DNA of 64,000 bases. Origin: Erythrocercus mccallii. Taxonomy: Eukaryota > Chordata > Aves > Passeriformes > Dicruridae. A program made the position numbers and the translations under genes. Shown in pieces: positions 42,801 through 49,220 of the stretch. The notes under the pieces were generated by a model. That model did no database searches and was not told the DNA's origin. It saw nothing but the letters and a program-made list of their open reading frames with translations. The stretch spans positions 186,131-250,130 of the forward strand of contig VZRG01000448.1 in assembly GCA_013397435.1 (NCBI GenBank). Reading direction: 5' to 3'. The first letter of the stretch is position 1. Each line of letters starts with the position of its first letter.

Positions 42801-45800
42801 ATACTGGTGTCAAACTGAGCACAGTAGCACTGGGAAGATGTAAGATGTGAAAGATGTAATATAAGAGGTTCCCAAGGATGTCTTGAAAATCAAGGTAAGT
42901 ACTTCTGAGAGAAATATCTAAGTGAGGACTTCTGACATTTATTTTCAAAGTTAAATTAAGCTCTACCTACTTGAACTGGGAAATTTCGCATCTCTCAAAT
43001 TTGTATTTCAGATCACTTTCTTGAAAGATATTTTGTACCTATATGAAAAAGAGAAATCTTGAACCAATACAGAAATTAAAAATACAAGCATTTTCATACT
43101 ATGATCATGGATTTAGTACTAAATAACTTTTTCTAGACAACATAATCAAGGTATTTCTTTGATGATTCACTGATTTTCTCAAATAAGGGAAATATTGAGT
43201 TCTGACCAGGCTTAGGACCTGAAATATCTCTTTTTTTAGAAAGAAAAAATTATCAACAGCAGTTTAATGTTAGGGAATTAATTTACCTACAAATACTCTT
43301 GAATTAACCACAAGCCGATAGATTCTTACCATTTTTTCAACATCAAAGGCAAGGACTTTGAAATCAGATGATGAACTGTTTTGTAACGTTGGAGTGAAAG
43401 ATGTGCCAGAGACTATTTTAAATATTACCATATAGCCATGACTATTCACATCTGCTTCAGCTAGATAATTAAAAATAAAAGTGTTTTAATTATCTAGAAA
43501 AAAAGGAAAAATGTTAATTTTATTTCACACAGATCATCAATACAATAATTTCCAGGGGTTTTTTATTGCTTTGCAATCAGACATGTTCTGCCCAGTGCTG
43601 AGTTTAAAGAAAAGATAGACTTTTTTGATGTTTACAATAGTTATAACTGTAATAATATTTTTATGAATACTATTTGCTAAGTACTCTAATACTAAGTTCT
43701 CATTACTTTCAATTTTGTTTTAGATGCTGGTTTCAAGCAAAACTGTGAGTGCATAAAGGATACAATGATATGTCTAGTTTTGTCTAACACAAGGGACTGA
43801 GATACACGGGAAGGTAAAAAATGAATTATTTTGTATGTTCTGGATAAAAAATATTAGGAATTATTACCTCACACTTTCTGTGTTTGTGCTGTGCCTTTTT
43901 TATATGTGTAAGCTGGTTTTGATGACAGCACTGGAAACATTCAGTGCCAGAATAGTTAAACTATTTTTGACCTGACCTTTCTCACCAATACACATATGAA
44001 ATTCTGGGAGAATTTATAAAGAAATTAGACAACTGGTCATTGCCGCAAATTTAATCTTGATTTTAATACACTACAGGACATGAGGTATACATAAAGCAAC
44101 TCATTATACATTAAGCACATATTTCTTCACTGTGTAACACACTGGAAATTCTTAGAAAATATCTGAATTAATGTTGATTGAAAGGAAATGTGTTTCTTGC
44201 CAGTTGCAGTACCAGTGGTATTTTAGGTTGTGTTTGAAGGCATTATCATCAAAAAAGGTTTTAAGACAAAAGCAGATGTCAGAGACTGAAATATTATAGT
44301 TTGTCACTTAAACATTCTTATGAAGGAGTTTTGTCCATACTGGCAAAACTGAATAAAGAAGCTGCAACCACCAAAGCCCTTTCCTCCCTGAAGACACCTC
44401 CTAAAAGGAAAATGGGCATTCCCACCTGGTCCAAATGTATACTGATCCACCGCATTCTAGGTTTTTCAGGAAACACACCACCAAGAAGATCAACAAGATG
44501 CCATTGGGATCCATTGAATACGGATATTTTCTACTTAATCTGTCTCCACCTTACTGTCCTCTCCCAATCCCCTTTCCTATTTCTTCTCTTTTATTTCTCT
44601 CTCTCTCTCATTTACTATTAAATAAAATGCATGCTATTCACTTCAGCATATGGTCTCATTTGCACCTTAATTTGGGCAGACATGTCTAATAATTTTAATA
44701 ACTCATATCAGCTAATAAGTAATAAATACTACAATGAACAGTTTAGGATGGAAGGCACAGCATAATGTCACCAATTTAATATCAGCTAGTAATAGCAGAC
44801 TTCTTTGAACTTCTGTGAAAGCTTGTCTTAAAAACAATTGCAAACCTGTTTAAAAAATACTTCTAAGTAGCAAAAGCCTCCTTTAATTATCAATTATGAT
44901 TTTAAAAAATTATAATCATACTTGTACATGGATAAATTTTTGCCTCTTTATCTTCTAAAACAAAAATAATTAAGTTAAAGCCTGTCTCTAGATTCAATAA
45001 TACACCATTTTATTTTACTGGAGTGTGATAACATTCTGGTAAGAAGATAAGAAAGTTGGCAGGTGGTACAGTGTTTAAAATCTGGAAATAAAAACAATGG
45101 CAACTGAGGGAACAAACATGATATTCTGAGAAAGTTTTGATTGGTTTTGATTGGTTGTTTTTATTTTTTTCACATAAATCTTACAGAAATTTTAGCCTTC
45201 ATGAAAATTTAGTCTTCAGAGTGAAATAGTATGGATTTTTGGTTAATGCAAGCACCAAAATAATCAATGTAGCAGAATATTTCTTCAGTAATAAAAATCA
45301 ATTGGAGACTCTCTCCAGGAGCTCCATATCCCTCACATGTTTTGGAGCCCTGAACTGGATGCAATCCTCCAGGTATGTCCTTCCCAGTTAACTTATATCC
45401 ATAAGATTCCTTAACCAAAATTTAATTCCATTTGAAAATCATAAAACATTGTTATTTTTTATTTAGTTTACTTTGAGTATCAGTAACTTCTTCCATCACA
45501 TTCCAGGCACTGAGTAAAGACTAAGAGTGACTTTACCTGAGCTTTACATGGGGCTGGCAGCTGACTGTCTGATGCAGGAGCTCTCTCACACCAATAAATG
45601 ACTTAAAAATATATATATGTTTAATAACAAATTAATAGATTCCAAGAGATGGGTCTCCCAAACTCCAAGAGATTATTAGTCTTTCAGTGGATTATTTGTC
45701 TTCTAACTCAAACCTCATAAATGGAGGAAAAAGGCAAAATTTCACAGTTTTCCGTATTACCTTCACTAGTTGATGAATATGGTGGAGTAAGCAAAGCTTT

Positions 45801-46223
45801 ATAGCTTGGATTGCATCTTAGGGACCTTTCCCAAAACCTAACCATCAAAATTATTTTATATGCCGTCAGAGCATGATTCCAATGCTTGTTTTTTTCCCCC
45901 TACTTTGTTCACATCAATTTCCAGGGGAGAAGAACACATAAACCCTAAAACACCACTTCCCTTGCCCCCAGCATTAAAAGCATAGCATGAAATACAAAAT
46001 AAAATCACAATTGTAAGAGCACTGTCTTCAAAGTCAAAGGAATTCCTAGAGGTCTGCAGCTAAAGGTTGGTTACTTACCTCGTTCCAGCTCCTGGATTGA
46101 TAACCAAGAAAGTACAATCAGTCCAACAGAAACACACACAAAAATTGCAAGCAGAGAAGCAAAGAAAATCTCATAGCTACTAAGAGGAACATATTTCTTA
46201 TCAGATGATTTTTTCAGCTTCAT
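2461..46223 (-). CDS. TMPRSS15: TMPRSS15, enteropeptidase (enterokinase), 22 exons, 3' part missing
   Basis: Enteropeptidase is a type II membrane serine protease of the duodenal brush border. It activates trypsinogen and so starts the digestive protease cascade. This entry spans the gene body; the exons are listed separately. The joined exons give about 780 residues, in the family order: signal anchor, SEA, LDLRA, CUB, MAM, CUB, LDLRA, start of SRCR. Every junction keeps codon phase, every acceptor is AG, and all donors but one are GT. The human protein is about 1019 residues, and its protease domain begins near residue 785, so the catalytic exons should lie beyond position 1. The stalk between SEA and LDLRA1 is longer than in human. 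No stop or frameshift was found, so the gene looks functional. Identification rests on remembered family sequence, not on a database search. Confidence 0.95.
3119..3181 (-). mobile_element. CR1 LINE 3'-end fragment
   Basis: Begins CATAGAATCACAGATTCACA and continues GTTTGGGTTGGATGGGACCT. This is the reverse complement of the conserved CR1 3' terminus. It lies in intron 21 in the same orientation as the gene. Confidence 0.85.
4742..4828. repeat. AT/AC dinucleotide-rich repeat
   Basis: Imperfect run of TATATA, CGTATA, CATATA and ACACAC blocks in intron 21. The rest of intron 21 (2529-6310) holds only the CR1 fragment and a small TGAATATT triplication near 5411-5437. Confidence 0.8.
5411..5437. 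repeat. Short tandem repeat, TGAATATT-type units
   Basis: TGAAT-TGAATATT-TGAATATT-TGAATATT is visible as adjacent copies in intron 21. Confidence 0.6.
6311..6443 (-). CDS. TMPRSS15: TMPRSS15 exon 21: start of SRCR domain
   Basis: Encodes MRLFNGSVSTKGLVQARIGK, then MWHLACADDWSGEISDSVCQ and LLGLG. It matches human VRFFNGT, GLVRFRIQSIWHTACAENW and SNDVCQLLGLG, the scavenger-receptor cysteine-rich (SRCR) domain. NGS is a potential glycosylation site. The acceptor is TTTTGTTTTCCAG. The donor is TTGGG|GTGAGT. Phase goes from 1 to 2. Confidence 0.95.
8177..8266. repeat. Compound tetranucleotide microsatellite (ATCT)11 and (TACC)9
   Basis: Eleven perfect ATCT units occupy 8177-8220. After a GTC break and a short ATCTATC stretch, nine perfect TACC units occupy 8231-8266. 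It lies in intron 20. Small reading frames translating as YLSI or YLPT repeats come from this array and are not genes. Confidence 0.97.
9105..9341 (+). mobile_element. CR1 LINE 3' end, plus strand
   Basis: Contains the CR1 3' region (TTGCCAAGCACTGGGACAGT; GGTTGGTCTCGATGATCTTA) and ends with a GATTCTATGATT tail. It is antisense to TMPRSS15 in intron 20 and stops about 17 bp short of the exon 20 donor. The rest of intron 20 (6444-9104) shows no other recognised element apart from the tetranucleotide array. Confidence 0.92.
9364..9474 (-). CDS. TMPRSS15: TMPRSS15 exon 20: LDL-receptor class A repeat 2
   Basis: Encodes RACTVDEHQCGSGKCIPLHN, then LCDNVPQCEDGSDEAKC. All six cysteines and the acidic Ca-binding signature C-EDGSDE are present, as in human LDLRA2 (CVPLVNLCDG-CEDGSDEADC). 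The acceptor is TTTCCCTTCAG and the donor is TGCA|GTAAGG, phase 1 at both ends. A CR1 element on the opposite strand ends about 17 bp past this donor. Confidence 0.95.
10922..10954. repeat. Trinucleotide microsatellite (AGT)11
   Basis: Eleven perfect AGT units, preceded by an A-rich stretch, in intron 19 (11888-9475). Nothing else was recognised in that intron. Confidence 0.96.
11889..12020 (-). CDS. TMPRSS15: TMPRSS15 exon 19: end of CUB2
   Basis: Encodes AVYTEKGPLPDVFSTTNQMT, then VILRTDKSTTRRGFLANFTT and GYHL. It matches human AVYTGPGPVKDVFSTTNRMT and FKANFTTGYHLG. An N-glycosylation site (NFT) is conserved. The acceptor GGTGAATAG has a weak pyrimidine tract but is the only AG giving this frame. 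The donor is CTCA|GTAAGC, phase 1 at both ends. Confidence 0.94.
12484..12609 (-). CDS. TMPRSS15: TMPRSS15 exon 18: CUB2, middle; GC splice donor
   Basis: Encodes CVWYLNAENGKNIQLHFQVF, then DLESIHDVVEVRDGRGPDSL and LL. It matches human CVWILNAQKGKNIQLHFQEFD and DVVEIRDG-DSLLL. The acceptor is TATTTTCCAG. The reading frame can only continue through TTGG|GCAAGT, a GC-type donor. It fits the GC consensus well, and the next exon joins in phase 1 to restore LLLAVYT. Confidence 0.93.
13869..13958 (-). CDS. TMPRSS15: TMPRSS15 exon 17: start of CUB2
   Basis: Encodes TDCGGPFELWEPNSTFSSTN, then FPNNYPNLAF. This is almost the human sequence (DCGGPFELWEPNTTFSSTN, FPNSYPNLAF). It contains the first cysteine of CUB2 and an N-glycosylation site (NST). 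The acceptor is TTTTTCAG, read from the GAAAAAGAAA side. The donor is TTTT|GTAAGT, phase 1, splitting the second CUB cysteine codon. Confidence 0.96.
14217..14436 (-). mobile_element. CR1 LINE 3' fragment
   Basis: Starts AGAATCATAGAATGATTAAG and continues through CTGAACACCTCCAGGGACAG and GGCAGCCCCTTCCTGTGCCT, the reverse complement of the CR1 3' region. It lies in intron 16, which otherwise (14440-17505) shows only a poly-T run at 15064-15081. Confidence 0.92.
15064..15081. repeat. Poly-T tract
   Basis: Run of T in intron 16. A comparable tract lies at 21549-21565 in intron 13. Confidence 0.8.
17506..17647 (-). CDS. TMPRSS15: TMPRSS15 exon 16: end of MAM and Pro-rich linker
   Basis: Encodes VIFDAFKRRGASDIAVDDVG, then LTKGECNENNYVEPTVRPTV and APSPLVP. 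The SDIA-DD-LT-G-C motif closes a MAM domain (human SDIALDDISLTYGIC). The Pro/Val/Thr-rich tail matches the human linker to CUB2 (EPTLVPTPPP). The acceptor is CTGAATTCAG and the donor is CCTA|GTAAGT. Phase goes from 0 to 1. Confidence 0.95.
18752..18780. repeat. Perfect 12-bp inverted repeat (hairpin)
   Basis: AAACTCTGATAT and ATATCAGAGTTT are perfect inverted copies separated by CTAAA. On the transcribed strand this lies 43 to 71 nt after the exon 15 donor. Confidence 0.9.
18823..18973 (-). CDS. TMPRSS15: TMPRSS15 exon 15: MAM domain, third part
   Basis: Encodes YFMYADNVYRLRVSISDEHG, then QEKIIFEKEGNYGNNWNYGQ and VTLNEKSHFK. The EGNYG-NWNYGQVTLNE stretch is almost the same as human, which makes it one of the strongest identity anchors. 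The acceptor is TTTCCCCCTCTAG and the donor is AAG|GTTTGT. Phase goes from 2 to 0. A perfect hairpin lies 43 nt inside the next intron (18752-18780). Confidence 0.96.
19414..19516 (-). CDS. TMPRSS15: TMPRSS15 exon 14: MAM domain, second part
   Basis: Encodes GFYISTPIGLGFVEERVRIL, then SLPLVPSDTSCLSFW. It matches human GFYISTP, RVGLLSLPL and ACLSFWY. The acceptor is TATCTTGCAG. The donor TTTTG|GTATTG is the best in-frame choice: it leaves TG, which with the first base of exon 15 makes the Trp codon of LSFWY. Phase goes from 1 to 2. Confidence 0.9.
21753..21902 (-). CDS. TMPRSS15: TMPRSS15 exon 13: start of MAM domain
   Basis: Encodes NYEKINCTFEDGLCFWIQDF, then DDDSDWDRVQGPTFPLMSGP and EFDHTFGNLS. 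The C-FEDG-CFW start and the DW-R-QG and DHTFGN motifs are hallmarks of a MAM domain, and they match human (NCNFEDGFCFWVQD, FDHTFGN). Two potential N-glycosylation sites are NCT and NLS. The donor is TCAG|GTAAGA, phase 1. Confidence 0.96.
22939..22962. repeat. CA-rich repeat
   Basis: CACACACACACATACATACACA just inside intron 12, about 13 bp from the exon 12 end. On the gene strand it reads TG-rich. Confidence 0.75.
22975..23112 (-). CDS. TMPRSS15: TMPRSS15 exon 12: end of CUB1 and linker to MAM
   Basis: Encodes ASLSGTNLETIYIFSHEATA, then QFMSDYSENYNGFNATYTAF and NASELN. The run GFNATYTAFN-SELN is nearly identical to human enteropeptidase. It carries two N-glycosylation sites (NAT, NAS). The donor is AACA|GTAAGT, phase 1. 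A short CA-rich repeat (22939-22962) lies just inside the following intron. Confidence 0.95.
23975..24084 (-). CDS. TMPRSS15: TMPRSS15 exon 11: CUB1, middle
   Basis: Encodes VPQGLSIKVNFTSFETQPYA, then DILNIFEGLGQNKVLR. It corresponds to human NQGLSIKLSFDDFNTYYTDILDIYEG. An N-glycosylation site (NFT) is visible. The acceptor is TTGTTGCCTTAG and the donor is AGAG|GTAAGT. Phase goes from 2 to 1. Confidence 0.93.
24085..26771. other. TMPRSS15: TMPRSS15 intron 10, no recognised element
   Basis: About 2.7 kb of AT-rich intron between the two first CUB1 exons. No repeat family, conserved exon or RNA gene was recognised. Small open frames here have no family signature. Confidence 0.6.
26772..26880 (-). 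CDS. TMPRSS15: TMPRSS15 exon 10: CUB1, first part
   Basis: Encodes AAICDGKFMLTGSSGFFHSM, then NYPKPYNENTVCQWII. It has the two cysteines of the CUB N-terminal half and the NYP-KP and CQW motifs of human CUB1 (human HYPKP, VCQWII). The acceptor is TATCTTTACAG. I chose the donor AGT|GTAAGC (phase 2) because it restores frame with the next exon. Confidence 0.92.
28527..28920 (-). mobile_element. CR1 LINE 3' fragment, about 390 bp
   Basis: Begins AGAATCACAGAATGGGTCAG and GTTGGAAGGGACCGCAGTGG and runs through CCTCAGCCTTTCCTCATAAG. All are reverse-complement CR1 3' region. It lies in intron 9. Overlapping open frames on both strands are CR1-derived. The right edge carries a partial duplication, ATAAGAGAGATG, present twice (28906-28934). 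Confidence 0.95.
30945..31379 (+). mobile_element. CR1 LINE 3' region, about 430 bp
   Basis: Contains GATCAGAGGGATGGAGCTCT, GTGAGGAAAGGCTGAGAGAA, TGGTCTAGTGGAAGGTGTCC and ends with CATTCTGTGATTGTATGATG. It is plus-strand CR1, antisense to TMPRSS15, in intron 9. Confidence 0.95.
32297..32770 (-). mobile_element. CR1 LINE 3' region, about 470 bp
   Basis: Contains CTCCAAGGTCATTGAATTCA, CCGAACACCTCCAAGGATGG, and ends with TTGTAGTGAGGGGCCCAGAA. Reverse-complement CR1 in intron 9. Several open frames on both strands here belong to the element. Confidence 0.95.
32853..32915 (-). mobile_element. CR1 LINE 3'-end fragment, 60 bp
   Basis: CATAGAATCACAGATGGGCT followed by GAGGTTGACTGAGACC resembles the diverged CR1 3' terminus. 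It lies 80 bp from the larger copy at 32297-32770, same orientation. Confidence 0.75.
33257..33376 (-). CDS. TMPRSS15: TMPRSS15 exon 9: LDL-receptor class A repeat 1
   Basis: Encodes AECLPPAELCADGVTC, then ISEDFFCDGVLDCPDGSDES, ending EKRC. All six cysteines are present, as is the Ca-binding CPDGSDE signature. The match to human LDLRA1 (CIKADLFCDGEVNCPDGSDE) is close. The acceptor is TTATTCCAG and the donor is TGTG|GTAAGA, phase 1 at both ends. It is a complete single-exon module. Confidence 0.95.
35037..35078 (-). CDS. TMPRSS15: TMPRSS15 exon 8: Ser/Thr stalk mini-exon 3
   Basis: A 42-nt exon, phase 1 at both ends, encoding GTELLTTSKSSTAV; 7 of 14 residues are Ser or Thr. The acceptor is GTTTGTCCAG and the donor is GTGG|GTGAGT. 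It joins in frame to the LDLRA1 exon, giving STAVAECLPP. The intron separating it from exon 7 is only 316 bp, which fits local exon duplication. Confidence 0.8.
35395..35436 (-). CDS. TMPRSS15: TMPRSS15 exon 7: Ser/Thr stalk mini-exon 2
   Basis: A 42-nt exon, phase 1 at both ends, encoding DPTSLITSSLTPTS; 8 of 14 residues are Ser or Thr. The acceptor is TTGTTTCAACAG and the donor is TTCAG|GTCAGA. An assembly gap (35520-35579) lies 83 bp upstream in the direction of transcription, so a neighbouring mini-exon could be hidden there. Confidence 0.82.
35520..35579. other. Assembly gap (60 N)
   Basis: Sixty undetermined bases in TMPRSS15 intron 6, 83 bp from the acceptor of exon 7. The true length is unknown. 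Confidence 1.
36329..36392. repeat. TA/CA dinucleotide-rich repeat
   Basis: Run of C followed by imperfect TATATG, TATATA and ACACAC blocks in intron 6. Confidence 0.8.
36821..36928. repeat. (AAAAC)n pentanucleotide repeat and A-rich flank
   Basis: Repeated AAAAC units (about 36824-36864) run into an A-rich stretch with CAAA and AAAAAC interruptions. The Phe-rich frames on the opposite strand are translations of this repeat, not genes. Confidence 0.92.
37909..37953 (-). CDS. TMPRSS15: TMPRSS15 exon 6: Ser/Thr stalk mini-exon 1
   Basis: A 45-nt exon, phase 1 at both ends, encoding VAAENPTTMMPLTSS. The acceptor is CTTTCTTCCAG and the donor is TCAG|GTCAGT. It lies between SEA and LDLRA1, where human has only a short linker. 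The composition suggests an O-glycosylated stalk. It shares a TCAG|GTCAG donor with exon 7. Confidence 0.82.
37954..42098. other. TMPRSS15: TMPRSS15 introns 4-5 around exon 5; low-complexity only
   Basis: These introns (42098-39846 and 39702-37954) contain A-rich and T-rich low-complexity runs near 38980-38998, 39620-39670 and 41416-41470. No CR1 copy, RNA gene or further exon was recognised. Confidence 0.55.
39703..39845 (-). CDS. TMPRSS15: TMPRSS15 exon 5: end of SEA domain
   Basis: Encodes VVVILTLYFTQM, then TVEKVKNELVLGVIANNP, and ends LKIDVNSIQIT. This matches human IIVVFDLFFAQW, ENVKEELIQGLEAN and FHIDLNSVDI, the last strand and helix of SEA. The acceptor is preceded by a good pyrimidine tract (TTCTCTGTTTTGTATTGCTAG). 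The donor is ACAG|GTAATA, phase 1. Confidence 0.93.
42099..42140 (-). CDS. TMPRSS15: TMPRSS15 candidate exon 4: 42-nt in-frame SEA insert
   Basis: This segment has a strong acceptor (TTTTTATTTTACAG) and a usable donor (CTGG|GTAATT). It starts and ends in phase 2, so it can be included or skipped without changing frame. It adds 14 codons and makes the junction read QFKKSEDGRDRLMSETGVVV. With it, the ETG-VVV stretch lines up with the ENGSIIVV strand of human SEA. Without it, exon 3 joins exon 5 as QFNVVV, about three residues shorter than human. I infer a real, possibly alternative exon. No transcript evidence is available here. Confidence 0.6.
42601..42629. repeat. Perfect 12-bp inverted repeat (hairpin)
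   Basis: GATCTCTAACCT and AGGTTAGAGATC are perfect inverted copies with a GAAAT loop. It lies in intron 3, roughly midway between exon 3 and the 42-nt candidate exon 4. Confidence 0.92.
42971..43038 (-). CDS. TMPRSS15: TMPRSS15 exon 3: SEA domain, middle
   Basis: Encodes residues 93-114, VQNIFQESDLKYKFERCEIS and then QF. It corresponds to the IFLSSNLKNEY segment of human enteropeptidase. The acceptor is TTCATATAG. I chose the donor TTCAA|GTAGGT (phase 2), because the alternative GT six bases further on would read through an in-frame TAG. Intron 2 is only 291 bp. Confidence 0.88.
43330..43460 (-). CDS. TMPRSS15: TMPRSS15 exon 2: start of SEA domain
   Basis: Encodes residues 49-92. The peptide contains VIFKIVSGTSFTPTLQNSSS and then DFKVLAFDVEKM, which aligns with the first half of the enteropeptidase SEA domain (human has FKITSGV and VDFKVLAFDL). 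The acceptor is ATCTAG and the donor is ATG|GTAAGA. Phase goes from 1 to 0. SEA domains are extracellular modules common in membrane-anchored, glycosylated proteins. Confidence 0.92.
45305..45377 (-). mobile_element. CR1-like fragment, about 70 bp
   Basis: CAGGAGCTCCATATCCCTCA, then CCTGAACTGGATGCAATCCT, resembles the internal CR1 segment usually reading GGAGCCCAGAACTGGACACA. It lies in intron 1 (46078-43461), which is otherwise AT-rich without recognised elements. Confidence 0.7.
46079..46223 (-). CDS. TMPRSS15: TMPRSS15 exon 1: start codon, cytoplasmic tail, signal anchor
   Basis: Encodes residues 1-48. The start is MKLKKSSDKKYVPLSSYEI, followed by a hydrophobic membrane helix (FFASLLAIFVCVSVGLIVLS) and the motif SIQELER. 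The LSSYEI-F-A-L-AI pattern matches the N-terminus of mammalian enteropeptidase. The basic tail before the helix predicts type II topology, with the C-terminal part in the gut lumen. The ATG at 46223 is the only one downstream of the TATA box, and no other ATG lies between them. The exon ends CGAG|GTAAGT, phase 1. Confidence 0.93.
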
Positions 46224-46303
46224 TTCTGTCTCAAAAGCTTCTATGAATTAAGGACTGACAAAAGACACAGCCTGAAAAGGAGGGCAATAATCCACCTGAA
46301 CAG

Positions 46304-46344
46304 ATATTTATAGGAGATGCTTGTAAATTCATTACACCATAAAA
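46304..46344 (-). promoter_or_regulatory. TMPRSS15: TMPRSS15 core promoter: TATA box and CDX-like site
   Basis: On the minus strand CTATAAATAT occupies 46313-46304, about 85 bp before the ATG. A start site some 25-30 bp downstream (near 46280) would give a 5' leader of about 60 nt with no upstream ATG. TTTTATGG at 46344-46337 resembles the site bound by the intestinal factor CDX2, which fits an enterocyte gene. The CDX link is inference from motif resemblance. Confidence 0.55.
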
Positions 46345-46419
46345 CTTCACTGGCATAGGTTTTTACAACATTTCTGAGCAGTCATAATCAGGGATAGGAT
46401 ATGCAAATAAGAAGAAAAG

Positions 46420-48720
46420 AAATCCACTCAGAGGGGAAGCACTGAAGATTATGTCAGGTAAAGAACAAGCAAACCCACAGAAATGTGAGGTTTGTCACTG
46501 GATTTACACTTCTTTTCTTGTAATTTGATATTTTTAAGTGGCCATATAAAATATTGCTGCCAAACTTATTGCTTATACAGTTTTCTTTTGCTAGTTCCTC
46601 ACAAAGGCAATTATGAGGACAACACTGAAATCTGTATCTTTCCTTGTTCTGCTTTAAAAGTTACTTTAAAAGTAATTTTATTTATAAAAGAAGTGCTGGG
46701 AAATGAATTGTTTAGTAATGTGCCATAGCTCAGCAGCGTGTTCAGCACTGAACAGTAATTCAGCAGCACAAATTTAATCTGTGTGAGGCATGGTTCTTTG
46801 GCCACAGAACTGGAGAACTAATCAGAGAAGGCATTATGAAATGTATGCATGTTTTGCATTTTCTTTCCAGGCATAAATGTGCCATGGGATGCAAGTCCTT
46901 GAAAAAGTTAAAGCACTGTGGATGGCCAGAGCTGCAGCCTCAGTAGAGCAAGAGTAAATTAAACAGGCAGTGTAGCAACCAGTACAACTTGCTTATAAAT
47001 CGATTATAAATTTGGTTATAAATTTAATCTGTCAAAACTTTGGAGCTTCAGAAAAGTAAAGTCATGCTGATTCTATATTTTGTGCCCTAGGAGCTACTGT
47101 TTTTGACTCTCAATCAGAGTGCTAAACCCAGATTTGTAGTATGACGCTCTTCCTTGTGGAGAATATGAGCACACCAAACATATTCCTGCCTGTCAAAGGA
47201 AAAGGAAACTTTTGAGTCAATTTTTGGAAGAGAGAAGCTCTGTTAATTGATAGAAATGGAGATAAATTGGGAAGAAATGAGAAAGCCTTGAAATGAGACT
47301 CTTGGATGGCATAGCAGTTCTCTGTCCAGTCCTTGAGAACTATGGTATTTGAAAGGATTGCTACACAACTGTTTGTCACAATCAAATCAAATCACAATCA
47401 AAAATCTTGGCCTGACAGTAGGATCCTCCATTTAGTGTAATGCTATTAGAAATCAATATAGTAATATTTCACCTTACTAAAAATAAATAATTATTTATTT
47501 AAACCCAAAGTTTTTAAAACAAAATTCGGTGCAGCTTAATCATACTGCCCTTACAGAGCAAGAGCAAACTGAGTCTGTATATTGCAAATGGATGAGATCT
47601 CTGGACCATCATGCTGGATGGAGTAGGAATTGCTTTTGTAGATATTGTGTATCAGAGGCACACACATATATGAATACAAATGTGTGTAGATATAGATGTA
47701 TACTTACAACCAGATCATATTTGTAGTGCAGAGCACTGCTGAACTGTGGCACAGTAGTGTCTTTGTAACTTTTTATGCTTTCTCAGCAGTAATTTTAATA
47801 CCCTCATTTCAAGGGGTTTAAGTTTCTACATCTTTCTGAATACTGACTCTCTTTCACAGATTGACGATGCCTCTAAATAATTCACTTTGCTCAGCGACCC
47901 GTATTAGGTTTCCCCACACCTAGCAGAGTTGTGCCATTACAGGGAGCAGGGGAAGAATATGAAGAGGAAGGAGTGACAGAGAGCTGTTATAGACGGACCA
48001 CAGGCCCTCAGTCCCATCTCTCTGTACCACTTGGAGATGGCTATAAATTACTTTTGCCCTGCTCTGTTGAGGAAGGCATTGAAGGATCTTCTGAGTGGGC
48101 ATCTGGCAGCCAGGCAAGGTTAAGTTGTTGCAATTGCCCATGCTGTCTGAAATAATACTAGTTTAGTCCTGTCTTAGTCCTAATCAAATATTTTTTATCA
48201 CAAATCTGGAGACTTTTTTGCAGATGGACTTTGGATTCCTTGTTCATATTTTGTATAATTTCACTATTTGTATCATTGACACTATATATCACTAATAAAA
48301 GACAAACACTATTACCCAAAAATGCCACTGCATTTTAAGTTCTGAATTTATGCTCTAACGGTGAAGAGATTAGTCCAGAGTAAAAACTGTGGCCGCTTAC
48401 AGTTCACACAGATTGATTACAGTCTGGCCAAAGACATAATTTAGCATGGGTAGTCTCAAGTTGGAGTTGTGACTCCTACAAATGAACTCATTTGTTAAAC
48501 TATTTTATCTAGCAATAATGCCATGGTAGCAATAATTAATAGGCAAGCCCTGGACACTGAGCCAATAGTAATTAAAAGTGAGTTCTTGCATTAAATTTTT
48601 CACAAAATATTACAGTCTGTACTAGTTTGAGCTATAAGGACCCAGGTTTCCACATTTTCATTTTTAAACCTTCAATATGAGGGGAGCAGAACTCGACAGT
48701 GTGCTGCTGCTTGTTTTCCA
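46420..48720. other. Intergenic DNA upstream of TMPRSS15
   Basis: No gene or repeat family was recognised. The octamer ATGCAAAT at 46401-46408, just before this stretch, may be a regulatory site, but it is a common short motif. Confidence 0.5.
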
Positions 48721-48730
48721 TCAGTCAAGA

Positions 48731-49220
48731 ATTACAGAAGTAGAGTGATTTGTGTTAGAAGGGACCTATGACAAGCATCTGATTCCACCTCCTGCTCAAG
48801 ACAGGGTTAAATGAAATTAAATCAGGCTGTATCTAGCAAGATCTGAATACTTCCAAGGTGGAAGACTCCATAAACACTCTGCATTGACTCCCTGCATAGC
48901 GATTTTCTTCCTCCCTCTGTGTCTCATTGGAATATCAGCTGCTGCAATTTGTGTTTGTTGCTTCTTGGGCTTTCCTTTCTTAATTCTGAGAAGACTCCAT
49001 TTGCCTTCTCTGCAATCATCCCTTAGATACCTGAAGGCAGCAATTAGACATCCTTATCAGCTTGTCAGCCTCAGCCAGTACTGGGACATTAGGTTATTTC
49101 ATCCCAGATGCTGGACTTTGGACTTGTTGAACTTGTTGGTTGCACATTATGAAGTTTATTCCAGGCCATTTCTATGCCTCTTAGTGATGAGCACATCCTG
49201 TGATTGCAAACTGCCCTCTA
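48731..49220 (-). mobile_element. Old CR1 LINE copy, about 490 bp
   Basis: Contains diverged reverse-complement CR1: AGAAGGGACCTATGACAAGC, CTGCTGCAATTTGTGTTTGT, and GGACTTTGGACTTGTTGAAC. The 114-residue open frame over 48884-49228 comes from this element. Confidence 0.85.

Noticed and set aside
42961..42971. Alternative donor of exon 3 at GTAGAG, six bases beyond the chosen one
   Set aside because: It would include an in-frame TAG stop codon.
44301..44621. 106-codon open frame on the plus strand
   Set aside because: Lies antisense within TMPRSS15 intron 1, with no family similarity I can recognise; low-complexity C-terminal part.
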